Below, piece after piece: positions 8,012-18,541 of a stretch of DNA of 64,000 nt (position 1 is its first letter; the number at the start of each line of letters is the position of its first letter). A model generated the notes under the pieces. It searched no databases. It was not told the DNA's origin and saw only the letters and a list, made by a program, of their open reading frames with translations. Source of the DNA: Pseudomonas profundi (lineage in GTDB: Bacteria; Pseudomonadota; Gammaproteobacteria; Pseudomonadales; Pseudomonadaceae); NCBI RefSeq assembly GCF_008638305.1, contig NZ_VTPZ01000008.1, forward strand, positions 104,375 through 168,374, given 5' to 3'. Both the position numbers and the translations under genes were made by a program.

Positions 8012-9229
8012 TCAGGCGTTGGCCCAGCGCTTGAGAATCAGCGTAGCGTTGGTGCCGCCGAAGCCGAAGCTGTTGGACATGACCAGATCCACCGCCTGAT
8101 CCAGACGCTCACGCAGAATCGGCAGATCACCGGCGTTTTCATCCAGCTCATCGATATTCGCCGAGGCGGCAAGGAAGTTATCGCGCAGCATCAGCATGCA
8201 GTAGATGGCTTCCTGTACGCCGGCAGCGCCCAGCGAGTGGCCGGACAGGCTCTTGGTCGAGCTGATCTTGGGAGCCTTGTCGCCGAACACTTCGCGGATC
8301 GCCTTCAGTTCGGCAACGTCGCCGACTGGAGTGGAGGTGCCGTGGGTGTTCAGGTACTCGATATTGCCATCGACGGTTGCCAGCGCCTGCTGCATGCAGC
8401 GCACCGCGCCTTCACCGCTGGGAGCGACCATGTCGTAGCCGTCAGAAGTCGCGCCATAGCCGACGACTTCGGCGTAGATCTTGGCGCCGCGGGCCAGAGC
8501 GTGCTCCAGCTCTTCGACGACAACCATGCCGCCGCCGCCAGCGATAACGAAACCGTCACGCTTGTTGTCATAGGCACGCGACGCTTTTTCCGGCGTGTCG
8601 TTGTACTGGGTGGACAGAGCGCCCATGGCATCGAACAGCATCGATTGCGACCAATGCTCTTCTTCACCGCCGCCGGCGAACATCACGTCCTGCTTGCCGA
8701 GCTGGATCAGCTCTGCGGCATGGCCGATACAGTGGGCACTGGTGGCGCAAGCCGAGGACAGCGAGTAGTTGACGCCCTTGATCTTGAAGGGGGTGGCCAG
8801 ACAGGCGGACACAGTGCTGCTCATGGTGCGCGGCACACGGTACGGCCCGATCTTCTTCACGCCTTTCTCACGCAGCAGGTCCACCGATTCCATCTGGTTC
8901 AGCGTGGAAGCACCACCGCTACCGGCAACCAGGCCGGTGCGGACGTTGCTGACCTGTTCTTCGGAAAGACCCGCATCGGCAATCGCCTGTTGCATGGAGA
9001 TATAAGCGAAGGCCGCAGCATCACCCATGAAGCGCTTGATCTTGCGATCAATGGCGGCATCCAGATCGATCTTTATGCTGCCGGAGACCTGGCTACGCAG
9101 GCCCATTTCCTTGTATTCAGGGTTGAAGGTAATGCCCGGCTTGCCTTCTTTAAGGCTGGCAGCCACGGTTTCGACATCCTGGCCAAGGCAGGAAACGATA
9201 CCCATACCGGTAATCACGACGCGTCGCAT
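8012..9229 (-). CDS. fabB: 3-oxoacyl-[acyl-carrier-protein] synthase I
   Basis: 405 residues. The ketosynthase triad is visible: nucleophile C161 in [14 protein letters not shown]296 in [11 protein letters not shown] and H331 in SGHSLGAAG. FabB elongates acyl-ACP and is required for unsaturated fatty acids in bacteria with FabA. It follows fabA by 11 bases on the same strand, the usual fabAB operon, and ends in a strong hairpin terminator. Confidence 0.97.
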   Translation of the reverse strand: MRRVVITGMGIVSCLGQDVETVAASLKEGKPGITFNPEYKEMGLRSQVSGSIKIDLDAAIDRKIKRFMGDAAAFAYISMQQAIADAGLSEEQVSNVRTGLVAGSGGASTLNQMESVDLLREKGVKKIGPYRVPRTMSSTVSACLATPFKIKGVNYSLSSACATSAHCIGHAAELIQLGKQDVMFAGGGEEEHWSQSMLFDAMGALSTQYNDTPEKASRAYDNKRDGFVIAGGGGMVVVEELEHALARGAKIYAEVVGYGATSDGYDMVAPSGEGAVRCMQQALATVDGNIEYLNTHGTSTPVGDVAELKAIREVFGDKAPKISSTKSLSGHSLGAAGVQEAIYCMLMLRDNFLAASANIDELDENAGDLPILRERLDQAVDLVMSNSFGFGGTNATLILKRWANA

Positions 9230-9240
9230 AGTGATAATCC

Positions 9241-9756
9241 TCAGAAACTGTCAGTAGAAGTAAACAGACCTACCCGCAGACCTTCGGCGGTATAGATCTC
9301 GCGACCGTCAACAGCCATGCTGCCATCGGCAATGCCGAGTGTCAGGGAGCGATTGATGGTGCGCTTGATATGAATAGTATAGGTAACCTTCTTCGCGGTC
9401 GGCAGGACCTGGCCGAAGAACTTCACCTCGCCGGAGCCGAGTGCGCGACCGCGGCCCTCAAAGCCCAACCAGCCAAGGTGGAAGCCAACCAATTGCCACA
9501 TCGCATCCAGACCCAGACATCCGGGCATTACCGGATCGCCTTCGAAGTGGCAGGCGAAGAACCACAGGTCAGGATGGATATCCAGCTCGGCAACGATTTC
9601 ACCCTTGCCAAAGCGGCCGCCGGTCTCGCTGATGTGAACGATCCGGTCGATCATCAACATGTTCGGGGCGGGCAATTGCGCGTTTCCGGGGCCGAATAGT
9701 TCACCGCGGCTGCACTGTAGCAGCTCTTCCCGGCTGTACGCGTTTTGTCTAGACAT
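9241..9756 (-). CDS. fabA: 3-hydroxydecanoyl-ACP dehydratase/isomerase
   Basis: 171 residues, the expected size. The catalytic residues H70 (in [17 protein letters not shown]) and D84 (in [10 protein letters not shown]) are present. FabA dehydrates 3-hydroxydecanoyl-ACP and isomerises the trans-2 product to cis-3, the entry into unsaturated fatty acids. The start is preceded by AGGAG. It is the first gene of fabAB; the promoter should lie in the 214-bp gap upstream (9757-9970), where I could not recognise a regulator site. Confidence 0.97.
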   Translation of the reverse strand: MSRQNAYSREELLQCSRGELFGPGNAQLPAPNMLMIDRIVHISETGGRFGKGEIVAELDIHPDLWFFACHFEGDPVMPGCLGLDAMWQLVGFHLGWLGFEGRGRALGSGEVKFFGQVLPTAKKVTYTIHIKRTINRSLTLGIADGSMAVDGREIYTAEGLRVGLFTSTDSF

Positions 9757-9970
9757 AGAAGCTCCTGCTCATCCCCAAAGGTGGGGCGCTAATGATTCGG
9801 CTTGGCGGTAATAATTGTGTGAGGCATCCGCCAGCGTAAGCTCAGACTGCTGACCAGGGGCGAAAGTCACACCATGTCAGACCAGAGGCGCTAGAGGATA
9901 CCCGCAAGGCCCGCCGAGGACAAAATTTCTTGTCTTCGCCGGACACGTGGCTCAGTAGCAATTCCGGGCG

Positions 9971-11539
9971 TCAGTCCAGCTCACCATGGGTTGCCTGGAA
10001 GCTATCGCGTAGCTCTCGCTTGAGCACTTTGCCGATGGCGCTGCGTGGCAGCTCATCAGTAAGTATCAGGCGGTTCAGTCGCTGGGTCTTGCCCACCTGC
10101 TCATTGAACCACTGCACAATGTCTTCGGCAGCTGTGGTTGCGCCCGGTTTGAGTACCGCGTAACCCACCGGGGTTTCGCCCCAGCTGCGCGACTGCACGC
10201 CGATAACCGTCACTTCCTGCAGGTCCGGATGCTTGCGCAGCTCGGCCTCCAGGTCGCTCGGATAGATGTTGAAACCACCGCTGATGATCATGTCCTTACG
10301 GCGGTCCATCAGTGTCAGGAAACCGTCTTCATCGAAACGGCCGACATCGCCGGTGCGGATGAAGCGCTTGCCGGTACTGTCATACCACTCTGCTTCGGCG
10401 GTCTTCTCCGGTTTGTTGAGGTAGGCGGTCATCATCGCGACCGAATGCCCCACCACCTCGCCGATTTCGCCACGGGGCAGTTCGTTGCCCTCTTCGTCGA
10501 TCACGCGCATGTCGTGGCCATCCAGTGGTTTGCCGACAGTGGCGAGCTTGTCGGGATGCGCGTGTGCGGCGAGCATGCAGGAGCCACCGCCTTCGGTCAT
10601 ACCGTAGAACTCCAGAAGCCCACCGGGCCAGCGCTGGAGAATATCGGCCTTGAGCTCGGCATGAAAGGGCGCGCTGGTGCTGAACTTCATCTGGAAACTG
10701 GACAGGTCGTACTGATCGAAGTCTTCCCGCGCCATGATGCGCTGGTATTGCACCGGCACCAGCATGCTGTGAGTGGCGTGGTGTTCGGCGGCAAGCTCAA
10801 GATACTTCTTGGCGTCGAACTTGCTCATCAATACCAGCGTGCCGCCCAGGCCTAGCGTCGGTAAAAAGGAGACCAGCGTGGTGTTGGAATACAGCGGGGT
10901 CGACATCAGTGTGACGCAATCCGCGCCGTAACCAAACGCCAGGCCGCGCTGGATGTGCGACCACCGCATGCCATGCGATTGCACGATGCCCTTGGGCTCG
11001 CCGGTGGTGCCGGACGAGTAGATGATATTGAACGGCATCTCGGGGAAGAGCGTTACCGGCTTCGGCGCAGCGTCAGTCAGCCATTCGGAAAATCCCTCTG
11101 CGGGCCGGCTATCGTCCAGAGTGAACAAGGGCTGCGTTATCCGCTCCTGGACCCCGCTCAGCTCTCGGTCGGTATGTTGATCGACGAAGAACAGTTTCGC
11201 AGCGGAATCCTTGAGCATGATCAGTAGGCTTTCCGGCGTCGAGGAGGGCGCTAGCGGGGCTACGATTACGCCAGCACGCAGTGCGCCGACAAACAGGATG
11301 GCGTAGTTGATCGAATTGCTGGAACAGATCGCAATGCTGTCGCCTGGCTCAAGGCCGTCACGCTGCAGAGACGCGGCCACGCGGCTCGCCAACCGATCCA
11401 GCTCCCCGTATGTAACGCGGCGATCATCCTGGATCAGCGCCGTCTGTTCCGAGCGGTCACGTCCGTGTTGGGCAATCAGCTCCGGCAGGGTGGTAAAAGG
11501 AGACTCGAGGGTGATTGGCGAAGCGGCATTGGCACTCAT
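9971..11539 (-). CDS. AMP-forming acyl-CoA ligase, class I adenylating enzyme
   Basis: 522 residues. The P-loop-like motif is seen as YSSGTTGEPKG, the A5 region as EFYGMTEGG, the hinge region as DRRKDMIISGGFNIYP, and the late lysine in PRSAIGKVLKREL. These steps form acyl-AMP and transfer it to CoA. Length and motifs fit fatty or aromatic acyl-CoA ligases. It lies upstream of fabAB on the same strand, separated by 214 bp, so it is probably a separate unit. A repeat element lies just upstream of its start. The acid substrate is not predictable. Confidence 0.85.
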   Translation of the reverse strand: MSANAASPITLESPFTTLPELIAQHGRDRSEQTALIQDDRRVTYGELDRLASRVAASLQRDGLEPGDSIAICSSNSINYAILFVGALRAGVIVAPLAPSSTPESLLIMLKDSAAKLFFVDQHTDRELSGVQERITQPLFTLDDSRPAEGFSEWLTDAAPKPVTLFPEMPFNIIYSSGTTGEPKGIVQSHGMRWSHIQRGLAFGYGADCVTLMSTPLYSNTTLVSFLPTLGLGGTLVLMSKFDAKKYLELAAEHHATHSMLVPVQYQRIMAREDFDQYDLSSFQMKFSTSAPFHAELKADILQRWPGGLLEFYGMTEGGGSCMLAAHAHPDKLATVGKPLDGHDMRVIDEEGNELPRGEIGEVVGHSVAMMTAYLNKPEKTAEAEWYDSTGKRFIRTGDVGRFDEDGFLTLMDRRKDMIISGGFNIYPSDLEAELRKHPDLQEVTVIGVQSRSWGETPVGYAVLKPGATTAAEDIVQWFNEQVGKTQRLNRLILTDELPRSAIGKVLKRELRDSFQATHGELD

Positions 11540-11572
11540 CAGTTGTTAGGCCCTGTTAGATGATGGATGTCC

Positions 11573-11840
11573 TAGGATCTGTTCCCGTTTCATCGCGAGC
11601 CGCGTTGCTGTGTCAAATGACGCCAGGCAAGGCGCGGGACGCAGGTAATGGTTGTTCCCTTGCCAAGTCTCGCAACGCCGCATGGCGTCATTTGCCGCGC
11701 AACCCGAAGGGACGGGGCCCGTTTAGCGCAGCACTGCGTTACTCGTCGCTCATTTGGAACAACCAAATTTCGTTTCTCGCGCCTTGTTCTGCACCAAACG
11801 GGCCTCCGTCGCGGCCGCGATGAAACGGGATCAGACCCTA
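11573..11840 (+). mobile_element. MITE-like palindromic repeat, copy 2 with internal deletions (268 bp)
   Basis: Same element and orientation as at 2106, bordered by TA at both edges. It lacks about 15 bases in the left hairpin (CCGGGCGGCGATCCG region) and about 14 near the centre (CTAGGCGGCCCC region), and its ends have diverged in parallel (CTGTTCCC left, GGGATCAG right). It fills most of the 368-bp gap between the AMP ligase and the hybrid kinase, which otherwise shows nothing. Confidence 0.78.
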
Positions 11841-11907
11841 GTGTCCCCTTTTGCAGGCCAATATTCCATTGCCGCGTCCGATGAAGGACGAACAGAATGA
11901 TGCGCGA

Positions 11908-13830
11908 TCAGTGCGGTAAATGGCGCGGCAAAATCCAGTCATCAATTGCCTGGTGCAGCGCGCGGGCTGACAGCGGTTTGCTCAGAAACCCGCTCATGCC
12001 GGCTTGCTCACACTCCAGCCGCTCTGACGTCAGTGCGCTGGCGGTCAGCGCGACGCAGGGCACCGGAATCGCGTTTTGCTGCTGACAGTACCGCAGGTAG
12101 TGCTGATAAACGGCGATGCCATCCATGTCCGGCAGCTGTATGTCCATCAGAATGCCGGCGAAAGCCAGCTGCGGATCAGTGAGAAGGTCGATTGCCTGTT
12201 GGCCATTATGTGCCGTTCGTACTTCATACCCCCTATTGCGCAACATGCCTTCGATGACCATCAGATTGACCGGATTGTCTTCTACCAGTAGCAATGCGCC
12301 GGACGGCGGGCTGCTGCCTGACGGTTTCAGCGTCGTGCTGTTGGCCGTCATGCCGGACCGGGTAAATGGCAGGCGCAGGGTGAAACAGGAGCCTTCATTC
12401 AGCTCGCTGGTCGCGCTCAGCTCGCCGCCCATGCTGCGGGCGAATGTCCGGGCTATGGAAAGCCCGAGGCCGGTCCCGCCGAACCGCCGTGAGGTGCTGC
12501 TGTCCGCCTGCTGGAAGGCTTCAAACATGGTCTCCAGACGATCTGCTGCGATGCCGATGCCGGTATCGCTTACCTCGCAGTGCAAGACGACCCCGGCGGC
12601 CTCCTGATACCAGCGGGCATCAATGCGGATTTCACCCTGCGCAGTAAACTTCAAGGCATTGCCAATCAGATTGACCAGTATCTGGCGTAGGCGGGTAGGG
12701 TCGCCGGTCACATCGCACAGTGCTGGCGGCCCATTGAGATCAACAACCAGACGCAGTCCTTTCTGTTTCGCGGCATATTCGAAGGGAGCGATAGCACTGG
12801 TGAGCTTTTCGCGCAGGTCGAAGGGAATGCGCTCATATTCGATGGTGCCGCTTTCAATGCGCGACAGGTCGAGAATATCGTTGATCACGTCGAGCAGATG
12901 GTGAGTCGATTCGCCGGCGATATGCACATATTCCGCCTGCTCCGGGTCGAGCTCAGTGGTTTCGAGTAACTGGAGCATGCCCATCACCCCATTCATTGGC
13001 GTGCGCAGTTCATGACTCATCATCGCCAGAAACGCTGATTTCGCGCTGTTGGCCCGCTCGGCATCTTCTCTGGCAGCGATCAGGTCCCTGATGGTCAGAC
13101 GTTGCTGCTCACGCGTCTGCTGAAGCCTGTCGGCAAGCGCATTGATATTCGCGCCCAGGCGGCCGATTTCGTCGTTGCCCGCGCTGATGAGGCGCGTTTC
13201 AAACCGGCCATTTCTCAACGATTGAATGGCGCTGCTCATATGGGTCAAGGGCATGGCCAGCCTGCGTGCGAGGCGCAGTGCAAGGAGCAAGGTAATCAGC
13301 ACAGCCAGGCCGATAAATGCGGCACTCCAGAGGATGTCCTCTCGCCGGTCGCTAAGCGTCTCATGGTTGAGTACTACCTTCACCTGACCGAGAAAATCGT
13401 GCGCAGCATCGGTGCGGTCTGTCACATCAAGCATGTAAAGCTCATGATCCAGTTCAATGCGCTGACGGAGGATATCGGCGTTGAACACCAGGCTGGCCGA
13501 ACCCGGTTCGATATCCCTGGCCTTGCGGGGCAACCGGATCAGCAGCTCGCCGTCCCGGTCATATACTTCGATAGCCAGCACGTCGCGAATCTGCAAGGCG
13601 CCGGAAATAAGATTTTCCAGCGTGGCGGTGTGGCCCGTTACGACGCCAAGTTCGGCAGTGGACGCCAGCTGCGTGGCGATGAGCTCCCCCGTTTCATGCT
13701 GTTGACGTTTGACGTCGTCCAGCCGCGCGTTGACGAAGTACAGGAGTAACGTAAGACCCAGTATGACCGCGGGCATCAAGGCAATGAGAATCAGACGGTT
13801 ATGGATACTGCCTGGTTTGTAGTGTGTCAC
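11908..13830 (-). CDS. Hybrid sensor histidine kinase with C-terminal receiver
   Basis: 640 residues: membrane segment ~13-33, a periplasmic sensor of about 130 residues, second membrane segment ~167-187, HAMP ~190-240, HisKA with phospho-acceptor H273 in [12 protein letters not shown], ATPase with N391 in [10 protein letters not shown] and the glycine boxes DTGIGI and GGTGLGLSI, then a receiver with D563 in [11 protein letters not shown] and a lysine in LSKPL. There is no HPt domain, so an external phosphotransfer protein is needed. The start is GTG, overlapping the stop of the binding-protein gene by four bases (GTGA), which indicates translational coupling. A GacS/BarA-like architecture next to fabA is also known in P. 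aeruginosa (PA1611), but orthology is not shown. Confidence 0.9.
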   Translation of the reverse strand: MTHYKPGSIHNRLILIALMPAVILGLTLLLYFVNARLDDVKRQQHETGELIATQLASTAELGVVTGHTATLENLISGALQIRDVLAIEVYDRDGELLIRLPRKARDIEPGSASLVFNADILRQRIELDHELYMLDVTDRTDAAHDFLGQVKVVLNHETLSDRREDILWSAAFIGLAVLITLLLALRLARRLAMPLTHMSSAIQSLRNGRFETRLISAGNDEIGRLGANINALADRLQQTREQQRLTIRDLIAAREDAERANSAKSAFLAMMSHELRTPMNGVMGMLQLLETTELDPEQAEYVHIAGESTHHLLDVINDILDLSRIESGTIEYERIPFDLREKLTSAIAPFEYAAKQKGLRLVVDLNGPPALCDVTGDPTRLRQILVNLIGNALKFTAQGEIRIDARWYQEAAGVVLHCEVSDTGIGIAADRLETMFEAFQQADSSTSRRFGGTGLGLSIARTFARSMGGELSATSELNEGSCFTLRLPFTRSGMTANSTTLKPSGSSPPSGALLLVEDNPVNLMVIEGMLRNRGYEVRTAHNGQQAIDLLTDPQLAFAGILMDIQLPDMDGIAVYQHYLRYCQQQNAIPVPCVALTASALTSERLECEQAGMSGFLSKPLSARALHQAIDDWILPRHLPH

Positions 13831-14747
13831 TGTCCGGTCTTCATCGTTGCCAGCTCCTGCGACAGTGCGGCGTCATCCGGCGGCGGGAAGCCGAGTGATC
13901 GGGCGACGTGTGGGTTGCTGATGACTGAGAAATAGGTCGGATAGCTCATGCCAGTAGAGATACCCCCTGCAAGTATCTCGTTAACACTGCGCGCCGTATC
14001 GGCAGGCGAGCTGAACGTGGTGCCCAGGCTTCCGGCAGAAATGAATGGAGCACTGGGGCCGATCATGAGCTTGTCCCGCGCGTAGCTGGTTAACAGTAGC
14101 GTTCTGAGAGTGTCGGCCCGATAGATCGTCTGGTCGTCGATCGCGATCAGTACGTCGCTGCGCGATAGCACTTCGATCAGCGGGCGGGTCAGTTTGTCCG
14201 GGGTTTCAACGAGCTCGGCGGACAGCTTGAGGCCCGCAGAATCGGCCGTGTCCTGCCAGGCCGGCAGTTGCATGCGGCTGGCGTCGCTGTACAGCAGCCC
14301 CAGCGTGTCGATGCGGGGGAGCAGCAAGCGCGCAAGCGCTACCTGACGGGAGGGTTTCGGGCTGGCAAGCAAGATATGTCGCGGGCCCCGAAGCAGCTCG
14401 GGCAGGTGCTGCTGAATCTGTTCAAGTCTGAGGTAGGCTGCGACTGTAGGTGCGTCGGGGAGATGTTCCTTCTGCCACTGGGCCGCCCGCCACCCCATGG
14501 TCACAACCATGTCGGGAGGCGTCTCTGACAGAGGCTCGCCGAGTATATGAACCTCGATGTTGTCGGCTGGCCGAAGCTGCCGCAGCGCGGCAATGAAATG
14601 GTCAGTCAACTCGGTGGTCTCGGGGGTTGCTACCGTCAGGTTGGCCGCCCAGGTCGGGAGCGCAAGCAGCACCAGGCAGGCGTACAGCACCTTTTTCAGG
14701 CGCTTCACCAACATAGGGTCGCAAGGGGAGGAAGAGTCATCAAACAT
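13827..14747 (-). CDS. Periplasmic ABC-type substrate-binding protein (PF04392-like), signalling partner
   Basis: About 307 residues from ATG 14747; a later ATG at 14714 gives a cleaner signal peptide ([23 protein letters not shown]) and may be the true start. The mature part has alternating alpha/beta segments and words such as [21 protein letters not shown] and [11 protein letters not shown] that recall the TrpX-like PF04392 binding proteins. No permease or ATPase gene is adjacent. The gene lies between a TonB receptor and a hybrid kinase and is coupled to the kinase, so it more likely presents a ligand to the kinase sensor domain than feeds a transporter. The ligand is unknown. Confidence 0.7.
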   Translation of the reverse strand: MFDDSSSPCDPMLVKRLKKVLYACLVLLALPTWAANLTVATPETTELTDHFIAALRQLRPADNIEVHILGEPLSETPPDMVVTMGWRAAQWQKEHLPDAPTVAAYLRLEQIQQHLPELLRGPRHILLASPKPSRQVALARLLLPRIDTLGLLYSDASRMQLPAWQDTADSAGLKLSAELVETPDKLTRPLIEVLSRSDVLIAIDDQTIYRADTLRTLLLTSYARDKLMIGPSAPFISAGSLGTTFSSPADTARSVNEILAGGISTGMSYPTYFSVISNPHVARSLGFPPPDDAALSQELATMKTGQ

Positions 14748-14805
14748 CCTTGTCAATGATCTATTAGTATGACCGAAGCCGCGATCATACGCTGCTTCCC
14801 GGCTC

Positions 14806-16986
14806 TCAGAAACTCAGTTGGGCGCTGAGGTAGTAATGGCTTGGACTATCGAATCGGTTTTCAGCCCAGGTCAGACCTTCGTCATCCAGCCTGTATTGCC
14901 AGGTCAATGCCAGATCCAGGCTGCTGCTGCGGGTCAGCTCCAGTCGTTTTCCGACCCGGGAGTCTACACGTTCGAAGCGTCGTTCGTTGAGCATGTCAGC
15001 ACCGTAATAGATCAGGCTACTGTCAAAGCCGCCAGGCCATTGCCGCAGCCACGCCACCGATCCGCTGTTGCGCGGGGTCAGGCGCTGGTCCAGCTTGTGT
15101 GCCGCTGTAAAATCGATGTAGGCGTAGGTGAGCCGAAGACGATCGGTTGGCGTGGCCTGCCAATCCAGTTGCCCCTCGGCACCGGTAAAGCGCACGAACC
15201 CGGCGTTGGTCGGGACAAAATTCTTCAGCTGCAGTGGTTCGCTCATCATGTCGTCGATTTCTTCATGAAACGCACGGAAATCCATCGATAGCGCGAGCTG
15301 GTGGCTGTACCCGTTGTAGCCCAGCTCGGCCGATCGCATATGTTCCTGCTCCAGATTCCCGGGTCCCTTTGCGTGGGCATAATATGTCCGGCTGAGCGTT
15401 GAGGCTCCGTTCATGTTCGTCGGGCGATAGGTCCAGGAGGCATGATTCTCGTACATGTCCGGGGAGCGTACCGCTTCGGAATACACGGCCCGCAAGCTAT
15501 GACTCGGGCGGAGGAAATAATGCACGGCCAGGCGCGGGGAAAACGAGTAACCGGTCAGCTCGCTGTCCTCAGCCATGCCGGCAGCGTGCAACAACCATTG
15601 ATCGTGGGGCCGGTATTCCACGTTGGCGAAGAGCTGAAGGGCCCTGTTGTCCACTACGCCATTGAAGTAGGTCTCCGAGCGAACCCGGTCGTAACGCAGA
15701 TTCGAACCGAACACCGTGCGCAGTTGTTCGGTGAGCTGCAAGGTGTCCTGCAGCTCCACCTCGTAGCGCGTTTCGCGCAGCGTCTGGTTTATGTCCCAGC
15801 AGACCGGTCCGGTATCAAGGGATGCGTCATGCTGCGCGATGACCTCTTCGGCCAGGGGGAACAGCGCCGCCTTGTCGCCGGGGAATAATGCTTGCAGCGC
15901 TTCGGCATCATCCAGCTTGCCGCGGAAATATTTGTTCAGATGCCGTGCCAGTTGCGGATCAGCCTGATAGATCGTTTTCAGCTCAGGGGAGAACACAACA
16001 GGCGAGTCGCAGGCTCGCCACTGCTGCAGCCGTTCCATATGCTGGATGGAGCTACTCGCCTGAAGGCTGTGGGTCGAGGAGAAATCGTTGGTCCAGCGCG
16101 CCGAGGCAAACCAGTTACGATCCCGCAGATCCGAAGAAGGCGCATGGCTGTTGATCCTTCGCTCAAAGGCGGAACCTTCCGCACCCGGATAATCCGGGTT
16201 GCCCGGAGCCATGGCTTCGTAATCATAATCTGCCTGACGGGAGCCATCCGCCGCGCCCAGTTGCCACTCCAGCGTCTGGGTCGGATCGATTTCACTGACG
16301 CCGGACAAGGTGAATGCATCGCTGCGCTGACCGTCGCGAATGGACTCGCCGTCTTCGTCGTGGTCAAAACCATTATCGCGTCTGCCGATAATGCTCAGTC
16401 GCATATGGGTGTCGCCCGCTTTGAACCCGTGGCTGCCGTAGCGATCCCGCACGCCCCGGGTGCCGCTGGTTACCTTCAGACGGGTGCCCAGGCTCCCGCT
16501 CGGGTCCCGGGAAACGATGTTGATCACGCCCATCAAGGCGTTCGCACCATAGGCCGCGGTATTCGGCCCGCGAAACACTTCGATGCGTTCGATGTCTTCC
16601 ATTGCCAGGGAAAGTCCGGGCCAGTCGATCGTGGCAAATCCGGGGCGGTAGATCGAACGGCCGTCCACCAGCACCTGCAGGCGGCGGGCTTCGCTTACGT
16701 TGGTGCCATGGTAATTGACGTTGACCGTGTTGCCCGAGTGGTAGCCAACCAGCATTCCCGGCACCAGCCTGAGCAGTTCGGGCACATCCCGTGCGCCGCT
16801 CGCGCGGATCAGTTCGCGATCAATGACCGTCATGCTGCCAGGCACGTCAGCTGGCGCTTGCCTGAGCCGCGTAGCACTAAGAACCGTAGGCAGATCGGGA
16901 TTACCGAGCGGGCTGCCTTCCCCGGCTTGAACTGCACCGGTCATGGCTATTGTCAATAGAATGACCAGACTACGGGTTTTGATCAT
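14806..16986 (-). CDS. TonB-dependent outer-membrane receptor
   Basis: 726 residues with signal peptide (MIKTRSLVILLTIAMTGAVQA). The plug domain shows PDLPTVLSATRLRQAPADVP, MTVIDRELIRASGARDVPEL, RIEVFRGPNTAAYGANALMGVINI and a beta-barrel ending in the aromatic C-terminus YYLSAQLSF. Such receptors import siderophores, cobalamin or other scarce ligands using TonB energy. It is first in an operon with a binding protein and a hybrid kinase, which suggests ligand uptake and sensing are joined. Ligand class cannot be assigned. Confidence 0.9.
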   Translation of the reverse strand: MIKTRSLVILLTIAMTGAVQAGEGSPLGNPDLPTVLSATRLRQAPADVPGSMTVIDRELIRASGARDVPELLRLVPGMLVGYHSGNTVNVNYHGTNVSEARRLQVLVDGRSIYRPGFATIDWPGLSLAMEDIERIEVFRGPNTAAYGANALMGVINIVSRDPSGSLGTRLKVTSGTRGVRDRYGSHGFKAGDTHMRLSIIGRRDNGFDHDEDGESIRDGQRSDAFTLSGVSEIDPTQTLEWQLGAADGSRQADYDYEAMAPGNPDYPGAEGSAFERRINSHAPSSDLRDRNWFASARWTNDFSSTHSLQASSSIQHMERLQQWRACDSPVVFSPELKTIYQADPQLARHLNKYFRGKLDDAEALQALFPGDKAALFPLAEEVIAQHDASLDTGPVCWDINQTLRETRYEVELQDTLQLTEQLRTVFGSNLRYDRVRSETYFNGVVDNRALQLFANVEYRPHDQWLLHAAGMAEDSELTGYSFSPRLAVHYFLRPSHSLRAVYSEAVRSPDMYENHASWTYRPTNMNGASTLSRTYYAHAKGPGNLEQEHMRSAELGYNGYSHQLALSMDFRAFHEEIDDMMSEPLQLKNFVPTNAGFVRFTGAEGQLDWQATPTDRLRLTYAYIDFTAAHKLDQRLTPRNSGSVAWLRQWPGGFDSSLIYYGADMLNERRFERVDSRVGKRLELTRSSSLDLALTWQYRLDDEGLTWAENRFDSPSHYYLSAQLSF

Positions 16987-17055
16987 ATCCTGAGCTGTCC
17001 TGGCTGTTTGGGCGGCGCCATCATAGCGGCGAGAACAGATTTTGCCACTCCCGCA

Positions 17056-17084
17056 TCGCTGTTATCGTGCTCTGAACTTATAAT
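17056..17084 (+). promoter_or_regulatory. Candidate sigma-70 promoter of gpsA
   Basis: A perfect -10 box TATAAT lies at 17079-17084, 31 bases before the chosen gpsA start. The -35 region is weak. Confidence 0.55.
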
Positions 17085-17114
17085 GCCGTTTGTCATTTGA
17101 ACAAAGGATCTTGC

Positions 17115-18161
17115 ATGACTGAGCAAAAACAGCCGGTTTGCGTTCTGGGTGGGGGCAGTTTCGGAACCACCCTGGCCAATCTGATGGCCTCGCATGGGGT
17201 GCAAGTGACCTTATGGTTGCGTGATCAGGCCGTCGCAGACGAGATCAACCGCGAGCACAGGAACAGCCGATACCTGCCGGACATATCGCTGGACCCGCGT
17301 CTTGTTGTCACGACCGATCTGCATGCCGCTCTGGCGTCGGCCCAGTTGATATTTCTGGCCATACCCAGTGGCGCGTTTCGCAGTGTATTGCAGCAGATCG
17401 GACCGGATCTGGCGGGCAAGGGCGTCGTCAGCACAACCAAGGGAATAGAGCAGCCCGGCTTCCTGCTGATGAGTCAGATAGTCGAAGCCGAGGCGCCTGC
17501 TGCGCGGGTCGGGGTGCTGTCGGGGCCCAATCTGGCCCGTGAAATGGCAGCAGGCGCACTGACTGCCACCGTGATCGCTTGCCGGGACGAGACGCTGTGC
17601 AGCGAGGTTCAGGCCGTGCTGGGCAGCAAGAGTGTTCGAGTGTATGCCAGCCAGGACCGTTTTGGTGTGGAGCTCGGCGGTGCGTTGAAGAATGTCTACG
17701 CCATCATCTCTGGTATGGCAGCGGCAATGGGTGTCGGGGAAAATACCAAGAGCATGCTGGTCACCCGGGCGCTCGCGGAAATGACCCGGTTTGCCGTCAG
17801 CATGGGTGCCAATCCCATGACATTCCTCGGCCTTGCCGGCATCGGCGATCTGATGGTCACCTGCACGTCACCGCAATCACGCAATTTTCAGGTTGGTTTT
17901 GCGCTTGGCAAAGGCCAGACGCTTGAAGATAGCGTGGCGCAACTGGGGCAGGTCGCCGAAGGGGTGAACACCCTGCGCGTGCTCAAGCAGAAATCCGATG
18001 AAGAGGGCATCTATATGCCGCTGGTTGCCGGCCTGCACGCTATCTTGTTTGAAGGTCAGCCACTGGCTGATGTGATCGGTCGGCTTATGTCAGCCTCTCA
18101 GAAAGACGACGTCGAATTCGCCTCCTATGTCACTACCGAAGCCGGGAACGCCACACCATGA
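17115..18161 (+). CDS. gpsA: Glycerol-3-phosphate dehydrogenase [NAD(P)+]
   Basis: 348 residues from the ATG preceded by AAAGGA at seven bases; a TTG at 17097 would add six unlikely residues. The Rossmann motif [10 protein letters not shown] lies near the N-terminus and the catalytic-region lysine in GALKNVYAI (about residue 190) is present. GpsA reduces dihydroxyacetone phosphate to sn-glycerol-3-phosphate for phospholipid synthesis. It overlaps the next gene by four bases (ATGA), starting a gpsA, DUF4389, sixA operon. Confidence 0.96.
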   Translation: MTEQKQPVCVLGGGSFGTTLANLMASHGVQVTLWLRDQAVADEINREHRNSRYLPDISLDPRLVVTTDLHAALASAQLIFLAIPSGAFRSVLQQIGPDLAGKGVVSTTKGIEQPGFLLMSQIVEAEAPAARVGVLSGPNLAREMAAGALTATVIACRDETLCSEVQAVLGSKSVRVYASQDRFGVELGGALKNVYAIISGMAAAMGVGENTKSMLVTRALAEMTRFAVSMGANPMTFLGLAGIGDLMVTCTSPQSRNFQVGFALGKGQTLEDSVAQLGQVAEGVNTLRVLKQKSDEEGIYMPLVAGLHAILFEGQPLADVIGRLMSASQKDDVEFASYVTTEAGNATP

Positions 18162-18541
18162 AGCATGCCAAGACTGCCGTCACCTCCGCCGATTTCTGGC
18201 TGCGGTTACTCTATATCCTGTTGTTTGCGCTTGCGTGGCAGATTACCGAGCTGCTGCTGGTCGTGGTGGTGGCGCTGCAGATCGGCTCCCAGTTACTGAA
18301 CGGGGCCCATGAGCCACGGCTGACCGGCTTCGGTAACAGTCTTTCCCAATATGCGTGGCAGATCGGACGTTATGCGACCGGCGCTACCGAGCAGAAACCC
18401 TGGCCGTTTATGGAATGGCCGGACCCTCAGGCTCAATGGCACGTCACTATTGCTGAGCCGATGTCCGCGGGCAACGCCAAGGCCGGTGACGCGGGTACTG
18501 GAACTCCCGGCGAATCGCCCAGCGGGCCAGTGCAGCCATGA
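18158..18541 (+). CDS. DUF4389 membrane protein
   Basis: 127 residues. One long hydrophobic stretch (about 15-45), then the block [39 protein letters not shown], which fits the DUF4389 family of small membrane proteins of unknown function. The C-terminal tail is Gly/Pro-rich and likely disordered. It overlaps both neighbours by four bases, so expression is coupled to gpsA and sixA. Confidence 0.8.
   Translation: MKHAKTAVTSADFWLRLLYILLFALAWQITELLLVVVVALQIGSQLLNGAHEPRLTGFGNSLSQYAWQIGRYATGATEQKPWPFMEWPDPQAQWHVTIAEPMSAGNAKAGDAGTGTPGESPSGPVQP

Noticed and set aside
7925..9295. 456-residue ORF opposite fabB
   Set aside because: It is a frame shadow of fabB with no ribosome site, and fabB's active-site motifs are unmistakable.
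15892..16959. 355-residue ORF opposite the TonB receptor
   Set aside because: Antisense shadow caused by codon bias; the receptor is well supported.
17097..17115. TTG start for gpsA
   Set aside because: The ATG at 17115 has a better ribosome site and begins the Rossmann fold at the usual distance.
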